This document shows, in pieces, positions 14,024 to 21,955 of a stretch of DNA of 23,994 nucleotides. The notes under the pieces are model-generated. The model was not told the origin of the DNA, did no database searches, and worked only from the letters and a program-made list of their open reading frames with translations. The DNA is from Syntrophaceae bacterium UBA4778. Lineage in GTDB: Bacteria > Desulfobacterota > Syntrophia > Syntrophales > UBA4778. The position numbers and the translations under genes were made by a program. The first letter of the stretch is position 1; the number at the start of each line of letters is the position of its first letter. The stretch is from positions 1 to 23,994 of the forward strand of contig DHHG01000037.1 of the NCBI GenBank assembly GCA_002403175.1. Direction: 5' to 3'.

Positions 14024-16576
14024 ATGGCTTTATCCACTGTTGATGTTAAAGCAGTGCCCCAATTCTGGCAGCTCCCCACCGCGACGCTTCTGGAACATCT
14101 AAATTCCGGCCCCAACGGGTTGAGCAATGTGGAAGCATCTGCCCGCTTGGTCCATTTCGGACCCAACCTGATCCATGGGGAGCGAAAACAGGCGTTACTC
14201 CTTCAATTTCTGTCCAAGTTCCGTAATCCCCTCGTCATCATTCTCTTGATCGCCAGCGCCCTTTCAGCCTTCACCGGAGACGCCGCCAGTTTCTTCATCA
14301 TTAGCGCCATCGTTATCATCAGCGTGACCCTCGATTTCGTCCAGGAATACCGTGCGGGAGAAGCGGCAGAACGTCTACGCCAGTCGGTGGCAGTACGTGG
14401 GAAGGTATTACGGGAAGGCAGGCAAATTGAAATCCTACTGGCGGAAATGGTTCCCGGCGATGTGGTGTTTCTCACCGCTGGCGACCTGGTTCCCTGCGAT
14501 GGTCGGGTGCTGGAGGCAAGGGATTTTTTCGTTAACCAGGCACTTCTCACCGGCGAAGCATTCCCTGTGGAAAAGGTCCCAGGAGAATTGCCCGGCGAGC
14601 CTGATATTCTTGCGGCTGGCAATACCGTTCTGTTGGGAACATCGGTAGTCAGCGGCACGGCCAAGGTGATCATGTGCCGCACCGGTCAGAGTACGGAACT
14701 AGGCGAAATTTCCGATACGCTCCTCGCCAAAGCTCCACCCACTGCATTCGAGCAAGGGACCCGCCATTTCGGACTCCTCATCATGCGATTGACCATTCTC
14801 TTGGTTCTGTTTGTCCTTCTGATCAATGCCTTCTTTCATCGTCCTTGGCTTGAATCGTTTCTGTTTGCGGTCGCCTTGGCCGTGGGACTAACCCCGGAAC
14901 TCCTCCCCATGGTGGTTTCCGTAACTCTGTCGCGGGGTGCACTGCGCATGGCTGCCAATAAGGTGATCGTCAAGCGGTTGGCGGCCATACAAAACCTTGG
15001 AAGCATGGATGTCTTCTGTACCGACAAAACCGGCACCTTGACCGAGGCCCGTATCCATCTGGAACGTCACATGGACCCCCTTGGGCGTGAAAGTGCGCGC
15101 GTTCTGGAGCTGGCCTACTTCAACAGCTTTTTTGAAACCGGATTAAAGAGTCCCCTGGATGACGCCATCCTGGAGCACAAGGAAATTGACGTGAGCAGCT
15201 GGCGCAAGATAGATGAAGTATCCTTCGATTTCGAGCGCCGACGTGTGTCTGTACTCCTTGACAATAGCACGAGCAGATTGATTGTCGTTAAAGGAGCCCC
15301 CGAAGATATCCTGCGTCTATCTGTCAGTTACGAAGCCGATGGGGAGGCTGATCTGCGCCCCCTGAACAAAGCGGCGCTGGCTATTATCAATGCTCAATTT
15401 GAAGCACTCAGTAAAGAAGGATTCAGAGTGTTGGGGATTGCGTCTCGGCGTGTGGGACAGGATCACTCTCATGCCGTGGTGGGCGATGAGACAGAGCTTG
15501 TATTTGCCGGTTTTGCCGCATTCCTCGATCCACCCAAGGAAAGCGCCAAAGCGTCTTTGGCTGGACTTGCCGCCGACCGGGTCGCCGTCAAGATCATCAC
15601 CGGCGACAATGAACTGGTGACCCAGCATGTCTGTACACAACTCGGCATACCAATAACAGGAGTGCTTACCGGCACAGAAATCCAACAGATGGATGATCAA
15701 GCCCTCATGGTACGGGTGGAACAGGTGAACCTCTTTTGCCGCGTGGCGCCTTCCCAGAAAAACAGGGTCATCCTTGCCCTGAAACGGCGCGGCCATGTGG
15801 TGGGGTATCTCGGCGACGGCATCAATGATGCCCCGTCGCTTCATTCCGCCGATGTCGGCATTTCCGTAGATAGTGCTGTGGACGTGGCAAAAGCGGCGGC
15901 GGATATGATCCTTCTGGAGCATGACCTGGGCGTCCTCCATGCTGGCGTTTTGGAGGGGCGCCGCACCTTCGGCAATATCATGAAATACCTCATGATGGGC
16001 ACCAGTTCCAATTTCGGTAACATGTTCAGCATGGCCGGGGCTTCTCTCTTTCTGCCCTTCCTGCCGATGTTGCCGGTGCAGATCCTGCTCAACAATCTTC
16101 TCTACGACGTATCCGAACTACCGATTCCGCTGGATCGCGTAGATGATGATTACCTGAGTCATCCCCGGCACTGGGATATGACCTTCATCCGCAACTTCAT
16201 GCTGATGATCGGTCCGGTCAGTTCAATCTTCGACTTTCTCACATTCTATATCATGCTGGAGTTTTTTCATGCAGGGGAGGTGCTCTTTCATACCGGCTGG
16301 TTCATTGAATCCATGGCCACGCAGGTGCTAGTCATCTTCATTATCCGCACGCGTAAAAACCCGTTCAAAAGCCGTCCGAACCCATGGCTGATCGCTTGCT
16401 CGCTGACGGTTGTGGCAGCGGCTGTTCTTCTGCCGTTCAGCCCTGTCGGCGTGCACCTCGGTTTTATGGCGCCGCCGGTTGCCTTTTTCCTGATCTTGAC
16501 TGCCATGCTGATTGCATACCTGCTGGCGGTTGAGTTGATGAAACGATGGTTCTTCCGACGCTATGCTGCAGAGTGA
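14024..16576 (+). CDS. mgtA: Magnesium-translocating P-type ATPase (MgtA/MgtB type)
   Basis: This 850-aa type IIIB P-type ATPase would import Mg2+ across the inner membrane. The N-terminal cytosolic segment has GLSNVEASARLVHFGPNLI, a standard P-type cation ATPase N-domain. The first membrane pair follows at NPLVIILLIASALSAFTG. The actuator motif is TGEA (176-179), the phosphorylated aspartate is D334 in DKTGTLT, and the hinge is GDGINDAP (597-604). The C-terminal half has six further hydrophobic segments including NNLLYDVSELPIPLD, as in MgtA. Length and motifs fit MgtA/MgtB rather than Ca2+ or Na+ pumps. GAGGAG precedes the ATG. No mgtC or phoPQ lies nearby. It is one of the intact cargo genes of the element. 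Confidence 0.95.
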   Translation: MALSTVDVKAVPQFWQLPTATLLEHLNSGPNGLSNVEASARLVHFGPNLIHGERKQALLLQFLSKFRNPLVIILLIASALSAFTGDAASFFIISAIVIISVTLDFVQEYRAGEAAERLRQSVAVRGKVLREGRQIEILLAEMVPGDVVFLTAGDLVPCDGRVLEARDFFVNQALLTGEAFPVEKVPGELPGEPDILAAGNTVLLGTSVVSGTAKVIMCRTGQSTELGEISDTLLAKAPPTAFEQGTRHFGLLIMRLTILLVLFVLLINAFFHRPWLESFLFAVALAVGLTPELLPMVVSVTLSRGALRMAANKVIVKRLAAIQNLGSMDVFCTDKTGTLTEARIHLERHMDPLGRESARVLELAYFNSFFETGLKSPLDDAILEHKEIDVSSWRKIDEVSFDFERRRVSVLLDNSTSRLIVVKGAPEDILRLSVSYEADGEADLRPLNKAALAIINAQFEALSKEGFRVLGIASRRVGQDHSHAVVGDETELVFAGFAAFLDPPKESAKASLAGLAADRVAVKIITGDNELVTQHVCTQLGIPITGVLTGTEIQQMDDQALMVRVEQVNLFCRVAPSQKNRVILALKRRGHVVGYLGDGINDAPSLHSADVGISVDSAVDVAKAAADMILLEHDLGVLHAGVLEGRRTFGNIMKYLMMGTSSNFGNMFSMAGASLFLPFLPMLPVQILLNNLLYDVSELPIPLDRVDDDYLSHPRHWDMTFIRNFMLMIGPVSSIFDFLTFYIMLEFFHAGEVLFHTGWFIESMATQVLVIFIIRTRKNPFKSRPNPWLIACSLTVVAAAVLLPFSPVGVHLGFMAPPVAFFLILTAMLIAYLLAVELMKRWFFRRYAAE

Positions 16577-16791
16577 AGGGGAACAACTCCTTGACGGGAG
16601 TAAGGCAGGAGGCCCAGTATTTGAAAAACAAAGTGAGAGGTTGTTTCATCTGACCAAGTCATGGAATATGGTTCGAAAGCGCATCTATTCAAGAAATCCT
16701 ATTTTTCTTTTCTGGAGCAGACATGTTCCAACTGTCAATCTTTACCTCAATTCCAAACCGCATGCATCGACCACCTCGAAAGCAACTAGAT

Positions 16792-16919
16792 TTGTTACAT
16801 AAATCGTGGTACTTTATTAAAAGTTTACAGTGATACACTAGTACAGTATTTAACCCTACGCGAGGGAGATATGGACTAGTTAACGAAACCCCATTTCTGA
16901 AGAGAGAGCGGGGTTTTTT
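16792..16919 (+). ncRNA. Candidate small RNA (orphan promoter plus terminator)
   Basis: TTGTTA (16792-16797) and TATTAA (16815-16820) are 17 bases apart. A terminator ends at 16919, giving a transcript of roughly 95 bases if initiation is near 16827. No start codon with a ribosome site lies between. The same terminator could instead end a long mgtA transcript. Confidence 0.3.
16886..16919 (+). terminator. Rho-independent terminator
   Basis: AAACCCC and GGGGTTT flank a 17-base region that may itself pair (TCT with AGA), and the stem runs into six T residues. It lies about 310 bases after mgtA and 100 bases before the repeat-protein gene. Confidence 0.8.
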
Positions 16920-16955
16920 GTTTTCATTACAGATGACTGCCCTTGGTTGCATATA

Positions 16956-16983
16956 TTGTCAAAGGAAGAGATTGGATCATAAA
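16956..16983 (+). promoter_or_regulatory. Candidate promoter of the 22-residue-repeat gene
   Basis: TTGTCA (16956-16961) and CATAAA (16978-16983) are 16 bases apart, about 35 bases before the gene's start. It lies downstream of the terminator at 16886-16919, so the gene probably has its own promoter. Confidence 0.4.
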
Positions 16984-17018
16984 AAACAATGACAAGCTAA
17001 AGAAAGGGGGGTGTTATC

Positions 17019-17831
17019 ATGGAGAAGACTATTGGAGAAACTATCAGAAGCGCTATCCTGGAGGTTTTAAAAGGCACCAGGGAAGCTGCAACAGGAATCA
17101 TCGACATTGTGAGCGCTACTACCGTAAAAGCATTGGAGGGTGTAAAAGACATTGCAGCTGCAGCTGGCTCAATTGTTACCGGGGCAATTAAAGCCGCAGG
17201 AGAAATAGGAGCGGACCTGACAACCGTTACCAAGAACTCCATTATCGGTATATTCAAGGGGGTTAATGAGGTAGGTTCTGTAACCGTTGATGTTATTCGC
17301 AATACTGCTTATGGAGTGGTAAAAGGAACCGCAGAGATAGGCGGTGATGTTACGTCCGTAGCCAAGAGCGCTATCGTTGGAACTATCAGTGGAACGAGGG
17401 ATATTGCCGTTTCAACGGAAGAAGCCGCGTCAGAAGCGGCGCGGGGTGTCATCCATGCTATTTCTGAAGTAGGGGGAGATACGGTCTTACTGGCCAGAAG
17501 CGCCGTAAAGGGTGCTATCGGAGGAGTAGCCGAAACCAGTGGTCAACTAACCACGGTTATAAAGGACACCTCTAAAGGGCTAGTCCTTGGGACATCGGAA
17601 GTCGGGGGAGACGTTGTTGCCGTAGCCAAAAACGCCGTGTTAGGAACAATTGAAGCTGCAAAAGAGATAGGCCTATCCTCAGAGAAAGCTGCTTCGGCAG
17701 CAGCAATGGGTGCCGTTGAGGCTGCCGAGATAATTGGTGGCGAGACGGGTTCGGCAATTAAGGAGGCAGTTACTGGGACAATCGGTGGCATAAAGGTTGC
17801 CATAAAAGAACCTTTCAGTAAACAGAAATAA
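17019..17831 (+). CDS. Protein of eleven tandem ~22-residue amphipathic repeats
   Basis: This 270-aa protein is not assigned to a named family. After 19 leading residues it consists of eleven repeats at residues 20-41, 42-59 (18 long), then nine exact 22-mers at 60-81, 82-103 and so on to 236-257, plus a 13-residue tail IKVAIKEPFSKQK. In the best repeat (104-125) position 1 is T, 3 E, 4 I/V, 5-6 GG, 7 D, 11-13 VAK, 15 A, 18 G and 22 G. Repeats 4 and 8, 5 and 9, 6 and 10, 7 and 11 resemble each other most, an 88-residue super-period. There is no signal peptide or cysteine. The 22-residue spacing (2 x 11) is typical of amphipathic helices that lie on membranes or lipid surfaces (synucleins, apolipoproteins, some LEA proteins), an analogy only. 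An 'AAAGGGGGG' ribosome site precedes the ATG, and terminators lie on both sides, so it is monocistronic. Confidence 0.85.
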   Translation: MEKTIGETIRSAILEVLKGTREAATGIIDIVSATTVKALEGVKDIAAAAGSIVTGAIKAAGEIGADLTTVTKNSIIGIFKGVNEVGSVTVDVIRNTAYGVVKGTAEIGGDVTSVAKSAIVGTISGTRDIAVSTEEAASEAARGVIHAISEVGGDTVLLARSAVKGAIGGVAETSGQLTTVIKDTSKGLVLGTSEVGGDVVAVAKNAVLGTIEAAKEIGLSSEKAASAAAMGAVEAAEIIGGETGSAIKEAVTGTIGGIKVAIKEPFSKQK

Positions 17832-17866
17832 TTCTCAATCGTATATTCAAATGTTTGTTCCGCATG

Positions 17867-17899
17867 ACCGCCCCTTAGGTTTGCCGGGGCGGTTTCTTA
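17867..17899 (+). terminator. Rho-independent terminator of the repeat-protein gene
   Basis: ACCGCCCC pairs with GGGGCGGT over an 11-base loop and is followed by TTTCTTAT. It begins 36 bases after the stop codon of the repeat protein. Confidence 0.85.
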
Positions 17900-18110
17900 T
17901 AAATAACAATTTTTCAGGAATCAAGCCATCCGTGGGTGGCAGTAGATGTGCCGTGACTGTTCATCTCTCCGGTTTTGGAAAGGATGAGGCTCTTTAAGAG
18001 AAAGAATTTGACCGAAATACTTGAAGCACCAACCGGCAGGCATCCGGAAGTGGTTTACTGCCCCAGGTTTCTTTCCAGAAGATGAATGGATGACAAGAGG
18101 ATGCGTTGAT

Positions 18111-18971
18111 ATGCACTCGTTAATGGATCGTTTCTTCAGTTTCCTGTTACGCGTATTGCGCGGATTCATGCGCAATCAGGGGCTACTGCTGTCCGGCGCC
18201 GTGGCCTACTATACCCTGTTGTCCATTGTGCCATTTTCAGTCCTCGCCCTCATTGTGTTGACGCATTTTATAGAAGAGCAACAGTTGATTCAAACCCTGT
18301 CAACGTACCTGGAAATGGTAATCCCCGGCTATTCGGCAATGTTGACTGAACAGGTGCGGATATTCCTTGAACACCGAACGGTTATCGGTATGATCGGCTT
18401 TCTTGTCATGCTGTTCTTCAGTTCCATGGCCTTTTCCATTCTTGAAAAAGCCATGGCGGTGATTTTTTCCCAGCAGGTCAAGATTAAACGCCGCAGCTTT
18501 CTCATCTCCGCAATTATTCCCTATGTGTATATCTTTATGATGGGGATGGGACTCCTGCTGGTGTCATTTATTGTGGGGGCAATCGAGACACTTGAAAGTG
18601 AACGTTTGACAATTCTCGGCTGGAGCTTGAACATAGGAGGCGCTACCGGCACGGCACTGTATGTCTTGGGAATAGTTGGCGAGATGCTTATGCTAACATC
18701 CTTCTACCTAGTGATGCCCGAGGTGCGGGTCAGGTTTCGCTATGCGCTTATTGGTGGAATATCCGCTACGGTTTTATGGGAGATTACCCGCCGGGTTCTG
18801 ATCTGGTATTACGCGACCGTGTCCCTGGTAAATGTGATTTATGGCTCAATCGCCATAACGGTGGTAGCCCTCCTCAGCATAGAATTCGTTGCTGTCATAA
18901 TTCTGTTGGGTGCCCAAGTTATTGCAGAACTTGAACGCAAACCCGACGAAGCCATCCCTAGCGTTGACTAG
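18111..18971 (+). CDS. YihY/BrkB-family inner-membrane protein
   Basis: This integral membrane protein of about 286 aa has the YihY/virulence-factor-BrkB domain. It starts RFFSFLLRVLRGFMRNQG, then SGAVAYYTLLSIVPFSVLALIV, the family's hallmark. Further hydrophobic segments follow, including LVSFIVGAIETLES, GMLMLTSFYLVMP-like sequence and VNVIYGSIAITVVALLSIEF with YG. About six transmembrane segments are visible. Family functions remain unsettled; roles in envelope physiology and lipid or solute transport have been proposed, and the old label 'ribonuclease BN' is wrong. Codons at 18021, 18090 and 18111 are alternative starts; 18111 is chosen because AAGAGG lies ten bases before it. Confidence 0.88.
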   Translation: MHSLMDRFFSFLLRVLRGFMRNQGLLLSGAVAYYTLLSIVPFSVLALIVLTHFIEEQQLIQTLSTYLEMVIPGYSAMLTEQVRIFLEHRTVIGMIGFLVMLFFSSMAFSILEKAMAVIFSQQVKIKRRSFLISAIIPYVYIFMMGMGLLLVSFIVGAIETLESERLTILGWSLNIGGATGTALYVLGIVGEMLMLTSFYLVMPEVRVRFRYALIGGISATVLWEITRRVLIWYYATVSLVNVIYGSIAITVVALLSIEFVAVIILLGAQVIAELERKPDEAIPSVD

Positions 18972-19557
18972 ACTCCTTAATCCTCAACTTCAATCTCAAG
19001 TAAAATAGCTTCGTTCGAATCAACCTTCCAAGTGCAAACTCATTCTCATCTGAGGAGGTTTATGATACCGTACGAGTTACTGAACAAAGCAGTGGGAAGA
19101 GGATCTACTCTATAAACATGCTCTCTGGCATCAGGTGAAATACAGATTTACCTTTCCCACTCTACCCGGCGTTCCAGGGTGTTCTTATACCAATTGACAG
19201 TTGATTAGAAACACAAGGTGGAAGCTTTAAAACTCGATGAATCAGGCCAAACTGAACGGATTGCGCATATAGTAAGCTTAATCGCAAAAACAGTTTTTCT
19301 TATAGGCATGCACGGTTTCAATCGTTAATCACCAAAGATATTAATATCCATAAAAGTGCTATACGCGAAGCTCTGATTTTCATTTTCGAAATGCCTGCTG
19401 TGTACAGTTGCAAAATCATTCCGCTTGACATGGCTATTTTTTTTGGTATTTCAAATAAGTATGAAAATCGTTTCCTCCGTTTAGCTGTTTGTCGCTGGGC
19501 CAAACCAATATCTAATCATGTTCGACAAATGAGGCGTTACACTTCTATTGGTGTGAT
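18972..19557. other. Long intergenic stretch between yihY and the desaturase gene
   Basis: These 586 bases are AT-rich and hold no recognisable gene. A strong Shine-Dalgarno sequence (TGAGGAGGTTT) precedes an ATG at 19062, but the frame stops after 17 codons. Other frames are short and lack ribosome sites. It may be a remnant of a lost gene. Confidence 0.5.
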
Positions 19558-20586
19558 ATGGTTGTGGATAGAGGCGGAGTCCCCGATGAATTAACAATTC
19601 ATTCTTTGCGGAAAACGTTATCGCAGTATGCTAAACCGGACCTGCGACAGGCGATTCTGCAATTGATCAACACATTTATTCCTTACATTGCTCTGTGGAT
19701 TATCCTTGTTTACATGGTGGAGGAAAAGTATTCCTTTGTGGAGATTTTCCCGCTCATATTGATTGCATCCCTTTTTCTGGTGCGCATATTTATTTTGTTT
19801 CACGACTGCGCCCACGGTTCATTTTTTAGCTCACAGAAGGCCAATACTATCCTTGGTTATCTGTCCGGCATATTGACCTTTACACCGTTTACATACTGGC
19901 GACACAATCACCTCATTCATCACGGCACCTATGCGGATCTGGATCACAGGGGTGTCGGAGACATTTGGACACTAACCGTTGATGAATATCGGGCAGCTTC
20001 CAGGGTAATGCGATTGGCTTACAGGCTTTATCGCAATCCTTTCGTTTTGCTCGGAATCGGCCCAGGGTACTCTTTTTTGATTACTCAGCGCTTCCTGCAC
20101 CAATGGGAAGGGAAAAATGAGCGTTACAGCGCGGTGGTGACCAATTTGGCTGTTTTATTAGTTATATTGGTAGCCAGCCTGACGATTGGGTTAAAGACCT
20201 ATATGCTAATTCAACTGCCGATTATTCTGATCGCTGGGGCTATCGGTGTGTGGCTGTTTTACATTCAGCATCAATTCGAGGGCGTGTATTGGTCGCGTCA
20301 TGAGAATTGGGACCCGGTGAAGGCCGCCTTGAAAGGGAGTTCATATTACAAGCTCCCCAAGGTGTTTCAGTGGTTCACAAGCAATATCGGGCTGCACCAT
20401 ATCCACCATGTTCTGCCCCGTATTCCGAATTATAAGCTGCAACAGGGCTACGAGGAAGTGCCCATTATGCAAACCGTAATGCCCCTGACCATCCGCAGAA
20501 GTCTCAAGTCGCTTTTTTTGAATTTGTGGGATGAGAAGCAGCAGAAACTTGTCAGCTTCAGATCCTTGAAGGATCCCGGACACTAG
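19558..20586 (+). CDS. Membrane fatty acid desaturase (three-His-box type)
   Basis: This 342-aa integral membrane protein has the diiron-binding histidine boxes of acyl-lipid desaturases: HDCAH (82-86), HNHLIHH (116-122) and HHIHH (280-284, in GLHHIHHVLPRIPNYKL). Hydrophobic segments lie at about 39-54, 62-81, 98-111, 195-212 and 216-236. Such enzymes insert double bonds using O2 and electrons from a ferredoxin or cytochrome b5, and in bacteria they alter membrane fluidity. The regiospecificity cannot be read. An O2-dependent enzyme is odd in an apparently anaerobic host and agrees with acquisition by transfer. The first ATG (19558) has no clear ribosome site; the true start may differ by a few codons. 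Confidence 0.9.
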   Translation: MVVDRGGVPDELTIHSLRKTLSQYAKPDLRQAILQLINTFIPYIALWIILVYMVEEKYSFVEIFPLILIASLFLVRIFILFHDCAHGSFFSSQKANTILGYLSGILTFTPFTYWRHNHLIHHGTYADLDHRGVGDIWTLTVDEYRAASRVMRLAYRLYRNPFVLLGIGPGYSFLITQRFLHQWEGKNERYSAVVTNLAVLLVILVASLTIGLKTYMLIQLPIILIAGAIGVWLFYIQHQFEGVYWSRHENWDPVKAALKGSSYYKLPKVFQWFTSNIGLHHIHHVLPRIPNYKLQQGYEEVPIMQTVMPLTIRRSLKSLFLNLWDEKQQKLVSFRSLKDPGH

Positions 20587-21098
20587 ACTAATTTTGACGA
20601 ACACAGTAAGGCGAGTTTATGCTGGTGCGGATCTCGGTGACATCAACTTGACTGCCCTGAATATCGGTCTGAAGCATTGGTGATCTTCAGATTTCCGACT
20701 GCACTCTTATATCTCCGGCAATATCAGAGTTGCAAGACTGTCATCTGTCGATGCGACCGTTAATGGAAGTACGCAAACCTCATTGGTTCCAAACAGATAG
20801 GGACGATTTGGATTTTTGGAGATGGAAAGGGATATAGGTTGGCGGACCAGGTAGCAACATATTTCGATGTGCGTCTAATTATTTGGCAAACCAGACAGCG
20901 AAATGGGCTAGAGTACAGAAGCGACAGAGGTCGCACTTTGCCTTTACAGTATGGTTTGATTTTCCTTCAAAACTCAAATTTGTATCGTCAATTTTTTCGA
21001 GGCCGAATTAATTATTACGAGTGCCTTATCCAACAATTCATCTTAATATTCACTTTTAATAGCATAGGTGGAGCGAGGACTCGTAGATACCGTTCTTG
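20587..21098. other. Non-coding stretch between the desaturase and the IS110 remnant
   Basis: These 512 bases hold no supported gene. The frame at 20839-21120 has no recognisable motif and overlaps the transposase remnant. Near 20610-20680 a short frame resembles pentapeptide-like sequence (GADLGDINLT), but it is only about 20 codons and not callable. Confidence 0.5.
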
Positions 21099-21449
21099 TC
21101 AAGCGCAAGCTGGCTTATAATTTGGATCATATTTTCTGCCAGATTTCAGAACTCCGAAAATCACATGAACCAGTTTCCGCATAATTGCGCAGACAATACC
21201 TTTTCCGTTTTTACCTTTTTCTCTCAGGCGATTATAAAAAGCGATCATTACAGGATTACGTTGAATCGATACCAACGCCGGCATGTACAAGGCTTTTTTA
21301 AGCCGTGCGTGACCAATCTTGCATAAACGGGGTTTCCCTTTAATGGACGAACCGGAGAGTGTCTCCTTGGGCGCCAATCCAATGAATGCCACCATTTCCC
21401 TGACATGGCTGAATTTATCCGGATCAGCCAGTTCTGCTATCTGCCAAGC
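21099..21449 (-). pseudogene. IS110-family transposase, C-terminal remnant
   Basis: On the minus strand the frame reads AWQIAELADPDKFSHVREM, then VAFIGLAPKETLSGSSIKG, IGHARLKKALYMPALVSI, and MRKLVHVIFGVLKSGRKYDP, to a natural stop. This is the C-terminal part of IS110/IS116/IS902 transposases (Transposase_20 region, with GLAP, SGSS.KG, GHA.LRKALYMPA and MRKL.H). A TAG stands just before A-W-Q, and the N-terminal DEDD catalytic half is missing. The natural C-terminus is present, so the truncation is at the 5' end, next to the integrase fragment. No insertion-sequence ends were identified by eye. Confidence 0.85.
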
Positions 21450-21471
21450 CTAAAAAGCAATGGAGGATATA

Positions 21472-21843
21472 ATGGCCGGAAACAAAGATCACCATTTAAC
21501 AAAAAACGGAAACACCTGGTACTTTATTACCATGATCAAAGGCAGGCGGATCAAGAGATCGCTCGGGACTGCAGCCATCACGGAAGCAAGACAACTACGC
21601 GACATGCATCTCAGGGAGAGAACCATTCCTGGCGAGGTCGAACCGGAAACGGGCGAATCCTCTTCACAACTCTTCGGAGAAGTGGCCCAGGACTGGGCCA
21701 AGATCATGTCAGCAGAGATCAAAGCTTCGACCCTCAGTTCCGGAATTTACACCAAATACGAATGGGGAGCCGGACAGAATTTCCCACTCCCCATTATCGC
21801 AATTGTTTTTCACTTCATTTTTGGTGCCGAAGCCGGGACTTGA
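21472..21843 (+). pseudogene. Tyrosine recombinase (phage/island integrase), N-terminal fragment
   Basis: The frame starts at ATG 21472, 5 bases after GGAGG. It has HLTKNGNTWYFITMIKGRRI and KRSLGTAAITEARQLRDMHLRE, then SSQLFGEVAQDWAKIMSAE and IKASTL. That is the arm-binding domain and the start of the core-binding domain of tyrosine integrases. The catalytic domain with its R...H-x-x-R...Y residues is absent. After about residue 100 the sequence becomes unlike the family and runs through the attachment repeat to a stop inside the tRNA. A normal enzyme would have about 350-400 residues. The position right beside the tRNA copy of the att repeat is where an integrase is expected. Confidence 0.85.
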
Positions 21844-21844
21844 A
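21821..21844. repeat. Right attachment-site repeat (3' end of tRNA-Leu)
   Basis: This 24-base sequence is the tRNA-side copy of 10834-10857. It covers the encoded CCA, acceptor 3' strand and T-arm start, so the integrated element leaves the tRNA intact. Confidence 0.85.
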
Positions 21845-21907
21845 CCCGGACGAGTTGCCTCACTACCCCCTCAAGATAGCGTGTCTACCAGATTCCACCA
21901 CTTCGGC
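21822..21907 (-). tRNA. tRNA-Leu (anticodon GAG)
   Basis: Read on the minus strand, acceptor GCCGAAG pairs with CTTCGGC, followed by A and an encoded CCA. The D arm is followed by an anticodon stem of CTATC with GGTAG and loop TTGAGGG, which gives anticodon GAG (codons CUC and CUU). A long variable arm (TGAGGCAACTC) marks a class II tRNA. The T arm is CCGGG-TTCAAGT-CCCGG. The gene follows secG, as leuU does in E. coli. It has its own promoter upstream. Confidence 0.96.
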
Positions 21908-21955
21908 ACTAACTCGCAGATTTAAGTTTTTTCATGCTATCAACCAAACCCGCGT

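Larger units (their letters stand above)
16577..17018. other. Intergenic region between mgtA and the repeat protein
   Basis: No protein gene is seen in these 442 bases; a frame at 16563-16802 overlaps the end of mgtA without a ribosome site. The stretch contains a possible short transcription unit (promoter-like bases from 16792, terminator at 16886-16919) and a second promoter-like site before the repeat-protein gene. Confidence 0.6.
10834..21844. mobile_element. Decayed ~11 kb integrated element at tRNA-Leu(GAG)
   Basis: The segment is bracketed by the 24-bp direct repeats at 10834-10857 and 21821-21844. It carries an integrase fragment beside the tRNA copy and an IS110 remnant next to that. 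Its contents differ from the housekeeping genes on either side: an addiction module, orphan small proteins and single-gene cargo units with long gaps. Several mobility or toxin genes are broken, whereas mgtA, the hemerythrin, the repeat protein, yihY and the desaturase are complete. No replication, conjugation or phage structural gene is visible, so the class of element (integrative genomic island or prophage remnant) is undetermined. Confidence 0.8.

Noticed and set aside
15317..15940. Minus-strand open frame inside mgtA
   Set aside because: It lies opposite conserved ATPase motifs and has no recognisable product.
17019..17831. Repeat-protein gene as a CRISPR or tandem DNA repeat
   Set aside because: The 66-base periodicity is a protein repeat; the DNA copies have diverged, there are no constant repeats with variable spacers, and the frame is intact.
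20610..20680. Pentapeptide-like run (GADLGDINLT)
   Set aside because: Too short to call, and the frame closes on both sides; probably chance or a lost fragment.
20839..21120. 93-codon plus-strand frame
   Set aside because: Overlaps the IS110 remnant and shows no family features.
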